A DNA stretch of 10,712 nt from Ignavibacteria bacterium (lineage in GTDB: Bacteria; Bacteroidota; Ignavibacteria; Ignavibacteriales; Melioribacteraceae): positions 1-10,712 of the forward strand of contig DAIEQP010000214.1 of NCBI GenBank assembly GCA_027347805.1, read 5' to 3'. The notes under the pieces were generated by a model. That model worked only from the letters and a program-made list of their open reading frames with translations, made no database searches and was not told where the DNA came from. How positions within the stretch are numbered: position 1 is the first letter of the stretch; the number at the start of each line of letters is the position of its first letter. The translations under genes and the position numbers were made by a program. Below are positions 8,056 through 10,712 of the stretch, piece after piece.

Positions 8056-8059
8056 CTCC
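8056..8059 (-). promoter_or_regulatory. Shine-Dalgarno GGAG that fixes the lipoprotein start
   Basis: On the minus strand GGAG (8059-8056) is followed by TGATT and then ATG (8050-8048), a spacing of 5 bases. The competing in-frame GTG begins at 8056, on the last base of GGAG, so it cannot use this site. This decides in favour of the ATG. Confidence 0.7.
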
Positions 8060-8127
8060 ATAATACTTCGAATATTATACACCTGATATGGGACAAAAGT
8101 TTATTAAAAAACTAAACAAACCAGTGT

Positions 8128-8154
8128 AAAAAAAAAGCCGCTTAACGCGGCTTT
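8128..8154 (-). terminator. Intrinsic terminator of the small secreted protein gene
   Basis: On the minus strand AAAGCCGC (8154-8147) pairs perfectly with GCGGCTTT (8141-8134) across a GTTAA loop, and the T-run continues to nine residues (8136-8128). It begins 8 bases after the stop of the gene at 8163. It is a strong rho-independent terminator and separates that gene from the lipoprotein gene downstream. Confidence 0.94.
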
Positions 8155-8162
8155 CACTTAAA

Positions 8163-8681
8163 TTATTTTTTAGTCGGAACATCTATTTTATAAACTATCC
8201 CTTCAAATTTTCCATCTTTAATTTTAGCTGTTTCTTTTTGGTTATCGGTACCGTACACCATCTTTTCAATTTCAAATTCGAAAGAACCAGAAATTGTTTT
8301 TGCGGCCTCATCAAATTTTGTTATTTCGCTAGATCCCTCAATTGAATTCCACTGCGGATTATCGGGGCCATCCGGTACCCATATAATTTCAGCATCCGGT
8401 GTTTGACCAGTTTCATAATTGTGCGGCATATATTCCAGCTTAACCGGAAGTTCACCTTTTATTTTATCAACTTTTAAATAAAGGTACATGCCTTTATCGC
8501 CATTTTGAATTTTTATTTGAAGGAAATTTTGTTTACCAATATTTACCTGTAACGCTTCGGTTACTTTACCAGTAAATGTATTTCCATTTACTACACAACT
8601 AAAGGTTTGAGCATAATTAACATTATTAATCAAAACCCAGGTGGTGATCATAAAAAATGTTTTTAAGAGGATTTTCTTCAT
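8163..8681 (-). CDS. Small secreted protein of unknown function (DUF6252-like)
   Basis: The 172-residue product has a clear signal peptide: MKK, a hydrophobic core at about 5-19, and a probable cleavage site at Ala24^Gln25, common in Bacteroidota-type secreted proteins. The mature part is rich in alternating hydrophobic residues, consistent with an all-beta fold. It opens FSCVVNGNTFTGKVTEA and later has SSEITKFDEAAKTISGSFEFE. This arrangement (an N-terminal nGxxftg segment, then itkfD-nktisGsFeF) resembles the DUF6252 group, but this is by eye. A single Cys (Cys28) remains after cleavage and there is no lipobox. AGGAGAG at 8692-8686 lies 4 bases before the ATG. The gene has its own promoter (8730-8760) and terminator (8128-8154), so it is a single-gene transcript. 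Function unknown. Confidence 0.83.
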   Translation of the reverse strand: MKKILLKTFFMITTWVLINNVNYAQTFSCVVNGNTFTGKVTEALQVNIGKQNFLQIKIQNGDKGMYLYLKVDKIKGELPVKLEYMPHNYETGQTPDAEIIWVPDGPDNPQWNSIEGSSEITKFDEAAKTISGSFEFEIEKMVYGTDNQKETAKIKDGKFEGIVYKIDVPTKK

Positions 8682-8729
8682 CCAACTCTCCTAAATAATT
8701 TTGAAATTATTACCCCGCCATAAACTGCG

Positions 8730-8760
8730 CAAAGGTAACTTAATTCATGTTTTGGTTCAA
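8730..8760 (-). promoter_or_regulatory. Bacteroidota-type promoter (TTG-N20-TACCTTTG)
   Basis: On the minus strand TTG (8760-8758) is followed after exactly 20 bases by TACCTTTG (8737-8730). This fits the Bacteroidota vegetative promoter consensus, TTTG or TTG near -33 and TAnnTTTG near -7. Transcription would start near 8723, leaving a leader of about 40 bases before the ATG at 8681. It drives the small secreted protein gene. Confidence 0.7.
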
Positions 8761-8785
8761 GTGAGAAAATATGACACGGTAAATT

Positions 8786-9604
8786 TTAACTATAAATTAC
8801 TGCGCTTAAATATCCCACCACTTCCGATTTATCACCTGTTATTTCACCCGAATTCGTTCTGGCAAGTATCATAGATTTCCGTTTTCTAATTAGTTCGGCG
8901 GCTTTCATCAATGCTACTATTGGTCCCCCGCCACATGCTTCGCACTTTCTTGCATCAAGATCATCACGAAGTCCTTCATAATCAAATGCAATTATTCTGC
9001 GTTCTATAATTGAATCCAATTTATCCGCAACTTCACTTGTATAAAAATGTGAAAGGTCAGAGCTGGCAACAATTATAGTTTTATCGTCAACAACTTCTGC
9101 AAGCTTTTCGGCTAAACCGTCAATAAATAGTTTACCTTGATCCCCCATAACAACAGGCACAATTGAAAAATCTTTTTTTATTGTCTGCAAAAAAGGAATT
9201 TGAACTTCAACTGCATGTTCTGCTTTGTGCCCGTTCTTTCCTTCAAAAATGTAAGATTGATTTTCTACCAGCTTAGAAACCATCTGCTTATTTAATTCAA
9301 CAATGCCTAAAGGAGTTTTGTATGCATCCCCGCTGTAAATCGATATTCCGGGAAAATATTCCCTATGACTTGGAGAAAGAATAATAACTGTTTCAAAATC
9401 CTTATCCGAAATTGAATTATACGCATACGCTGCTGTTTTTCCAGAGTAACGATAACCAGCATGTGGAGATACAATTCCAATCGGATCAGAAAATTTCTCT
9501 TCCGATTTTGTAATATCCAGCATCAATTTAATTTCATCTTTTAACTGAGCCGGTGATGAGGAATAAAACATTCCCGCAACTGCAGGTTCTCGGATTGTTT
9601 TCAT
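8786..9604 (-). CDS. MEMO1-family protein (AmmeMemoRadiSam system protein B)
   Basis: The 272-residue protein belongs to the MEMO family, which has a fold related to the extradiol dioxygenase LigB class; its molecular role in bacteria is not established. Family motifs appear in order: REPAVAGMFY at the N terminus (5-14), SPHAGYRYSG (46-55) with His48, SPSHREYF (77-84) with His80, HAVEVQIPFLQ (130-140), SSDLSHF (181-187) and CGGGP (224-228) with Cys224. His48, His80 and Cys224 correspond by position to the His-His-Cys metal site described for human MEMO1, so metal binding is plausible. The start ATG overlaps the stop of the AMMECR1-family gene by 4 bases (ATGA), indicating translational coupling. 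Intergenic sequence follows with no clear terminator. Confidence 0.93.
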   Translation of the reverse strand: MKTIREPAVAGMFYSSSPAQLKDEIKLMLDITKSEEKFSDPIGIVSPHAGYRYSGKTAAYAYNSISDKDFETVIILSPSHREYFPGISIYSGDAYKTPLGIVELNKQMVSKLVENQSYIFEGKNGHKAEHAVEVQIPFLQTIKKDFSIVPVVMGDQGKLFIDGLAEKLAEVVDDKTIIVASSDLSHFYTSEVADKLDSIIERRIIAFDYEGLRDDLDARKCEACGGGPIVALMKAAELIRKRKSMILARTNSGEITGDKSEVVGYLSAVIYS

Positions 9605-10164
9605 TTTTTTATAATTTCATTTTCATTAAAAACTGTCGCTGTAAAACCCATTAACTTCAGTTGTTTTTCTTTCCACAGATCTTTATGAAACCCAGCCTTC
9701 TGGCAAATTGAATCCAGGTACTCATCACGATTCATTTTGTGTTCGATTGGCACCTGAGGAAGAAGCAATCCTCTTCTTCCCTTTTCTTCAAGGATTAATC
9801 CGTGTTTACCAAGCTCAATTTCATCATAGCCATTTAAAGGAAAAGGTTCCGATAAAATTGATATTTCTATTTCAATATCATTAAGCTCAGATTCCTTAAC
9901 AGACGCAAAACGTGGATCATACTGCGAAGCCTGAATCGCTGCCTGGCAGACTGTATTAAATACAGGCTGGTCACCTATAATATAGCCAATACATCCTCGC
10001 AGAGAATCAAATTCAGTTAATGTTACAAAAGCTCCAGCATGCGATTTCAAAACAGGATGTTTTTCATAATCTGGTTCTATTATTGTTTTTCTTTTGAAGA
10101 CTGATTCAATCGAATCCCGGGCAGCACTTAGCAACAATTGTTTTTCTTCATCTGTTAGCTCCAT
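9601..10164 (-). CDS. AMMECR1-family protein (AmmeMemoRadiSam system protein A)
   Basis: The 187-residue protein is a full-length AMMECR1-domain protein; the biochemical function of the family is unresolved. Diagnostic motifs are the invariant LRGCIG (55-60), SQYDPRF (80-86), the EIEISILSEP strand (98-107), GLILEEKGRRGLLLPQVP (122-139) and a late CQKAGF (154-159). No signal peptide or membrane segment is present, so it should be cytoplasmic. An ideal ribosome-binding site AGGAGGA (10174-10168) lies 3 bases before the ATG. The MEMO1-family gene follows with an ATGA overlap. In bacteria and archaea these two families often occur with a radical SAM enzyme (AmmeMemoRadiSam), which is not in this window. 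It follows the gene at 10189 by 24 bases, so the three may be co-transcribed. Confidence 0.93.
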   Translation of the reverse strand: MELTDEEKQLLLSAARDSIESVFKRKTIIEPDYEKHPVLKSHAGAFVTLTEFDSLRGCIGYIIGDQPVFNTVCQAAIQASQYDPRFASVKESELNDIEIEISILSEPFPLNGYDEIELGKHGLILEEKGRRGLLLPQVPIEHKMNRDEYLDSICQKAGFHKDLWKEKQLKLMGFTATVFNENEIIKK

Positions 10165-10167
10165 TTA

Positions 10168-10174
10168 TCCTCCT
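10168..10174 (-). promoter_or_regulatory. Strong Shine-Dalgarno of the AMMECR1-family gene
   Basis: AGGAGGA on the minus strand is a near-perfect complement to the 16S rRNA 3' end, followed by TAA and the ATG at 10164. It is the strongest ribosome-binding site in the window and confirms this start. Confidence 0.75.
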
Positions 10175-10188
10175 GATTTCTCAAAGAT

Positions 10189-10712
10189 TTAATCAAGATA
10201 ATATACATCAACAGCGTGTTTGCCTCTCAGCAGAAACAAAAATTCTTTATAAATAAAAAATGAATCGGTGAATAAATTGCTCACATTCTGATTCAGATCG
10301 CTTTCAAAAATTGTCTTAGCGGATTCTACATCTATTATTTGAAATTTGTTTGTATAGGTTCCGCCCTTGTTTTTTTCATGATAATTAAACATCAGCATGT
10401 TCTTGTAGAGATTAAATTCTATCTCTCCGGCAAGTTGTAGTTTTTCAGTTTTAGTTTCAATCAGTTTTTTTTCAGCTTCATTTTCAGATTCGCTTATCCG
10501 TACAGGATAAATATACCGGCTCCAATCTTTGTATTGATCTGCTTCCGAGCGAAGATTGTTGATCATCGAATAATTGCTTCCCAATTCTTCAATCAATCCA
10601 CCGGTCAGGTAATCAATCGCAAAATAAGTACGATCTTCAAATCCCTGGACAAAACAATAAATCTTGTCATTGTAAATAAACTGAAAGGAATATTCAGTAT
10701 TAGTCCATATTA
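10189..10712 (-). CDS. Unidentified protein, C-terminal part (5' end outside window)
   Basis: I do not recognise this gene. The frame is open from the right edge to a TAA at 10189-10191, giving the last 173 or so residues. The TTG at 10594-10596 is an internal leucine (YLTGGLIEEL), not a convincing start, since the same frame continues through the edge with sensible residues. The protein is rich in aromatic and beta-prone residues. It repeats a pattern of a strand, then Y/F-x-h-D, then a short turn: YFAIDYLTGGLIEE, FQIIDVESAKTIFE and, at the very C terminus, AVDVYYLD. That spacing recalls blades of a beta-propeller such as PQQ- or WD-like repeats, but this is only suggestive. It lies 24 bases upstream of the AMMECR1-family gene on the same strand. 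Confidence 0.7.
   Translation of the reverse strand, partial: IWTNTEYSFQFIYNDKIYCFVQGFEDRTYFAIDYLTGGLIEELGSNYSMINNLRSEADQYKDWSRYIYPVRISESENEAEKKLIETKTEKLQLAGEIEFNLYKNMLMFNYHEKNKGGTYTNKFQIIDVESAKTIFESDLNQNVSNLFTDSFFIYKEFLFLLRGKHAVDVYYLD

Noticed and set aside
8074..8079. TATAAT on the minus strand before the lipoprotein gene as a -10 box.
   Set aside because: No acceptable -35 sequence lies at 16-18 bases, and such hexamers are frequent in this base composition; left as a possibility only.

Overview
This AT-rich window looks like ordinary chromosome from a member of the Fibrobacterota-Chlorobiota-Bacteroidota (FCB) group, perhaps an Ignavibacteria-type organism. That placement is inferred from three things. 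One is a Bacteroidota-style promoter (TTG, 20 bases, TACCTTTG) before a small secreted protein gene. The second is a bifunctional aspartokinase-homoserine dehydrogenase followed directly by asd, thrB and thrC. The third is a pair of AmmeMemoRadiSam genes. Nothing phage-, transposon- or CRISPR-like is visible, and no RNA gene was recognised.

Layout. Bases 1-244 (+) hold the C-terminal end of an aldo/keto reductase, closed by a strong intrinsic terminator at 250-276. Bases 443-1516 (+) encode an exported alpha/beta hydrolase of the prolyl-oligopeptidase (S9) type. It converges on the threonine operon, which occupies 1532-7289 on the minus strand and is transcribed in the order thrA (fused aspartokinase-homoserine dehydrogenase), asd, thrB, thrC, with junctions between a 1-base overlap and a 3-base gap. 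Further upstream on the same strand are a lipoprotein of unknown function (7415-8050), a small secreted protein with its own promoter and terminator (8163-8681), a MEMO1-family protein (8786-9604), an AMMECR1-family protein (9601-10164), and the 3' part of an unidentified gene that runs off the right edge (10189-10712).

How the genes work together. The four-gene operon would take aspartate to threonine: ThrA phosphorylates aspartate, Asd makes aspartate semialdehyde, ThrA reduces it to homoserine, ThrB phosphorylates homoserine and ThrC makes threonine. The most striking observation is that asd is interrupted. Its first 26 codons, with the NADP-binding glycine motif, are followed by an in-frame TAA at 4740-4742, after which the conserved frame resumes unchanged for 322 codons. 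The rest of the gene looks intact, including the catalytic Cys and His. This is either a sequencing or assembly error, a very recent nonsense mutation, or a stop that is read through. The AMMECR1 and MEMO genes overlap by 4 bases (ATGA) and are presumably co-translated; their usual radical SAM partner is not in the window.

No stretch longer than 300 bases lacks a gene. The largest gaps (245-442, 7290-7414, 8051-8162, 8682-8785) hold terminators, promoters and weak signals described below. I did not find a convincing undescribed system here; the interrupted asd is the main point to check.
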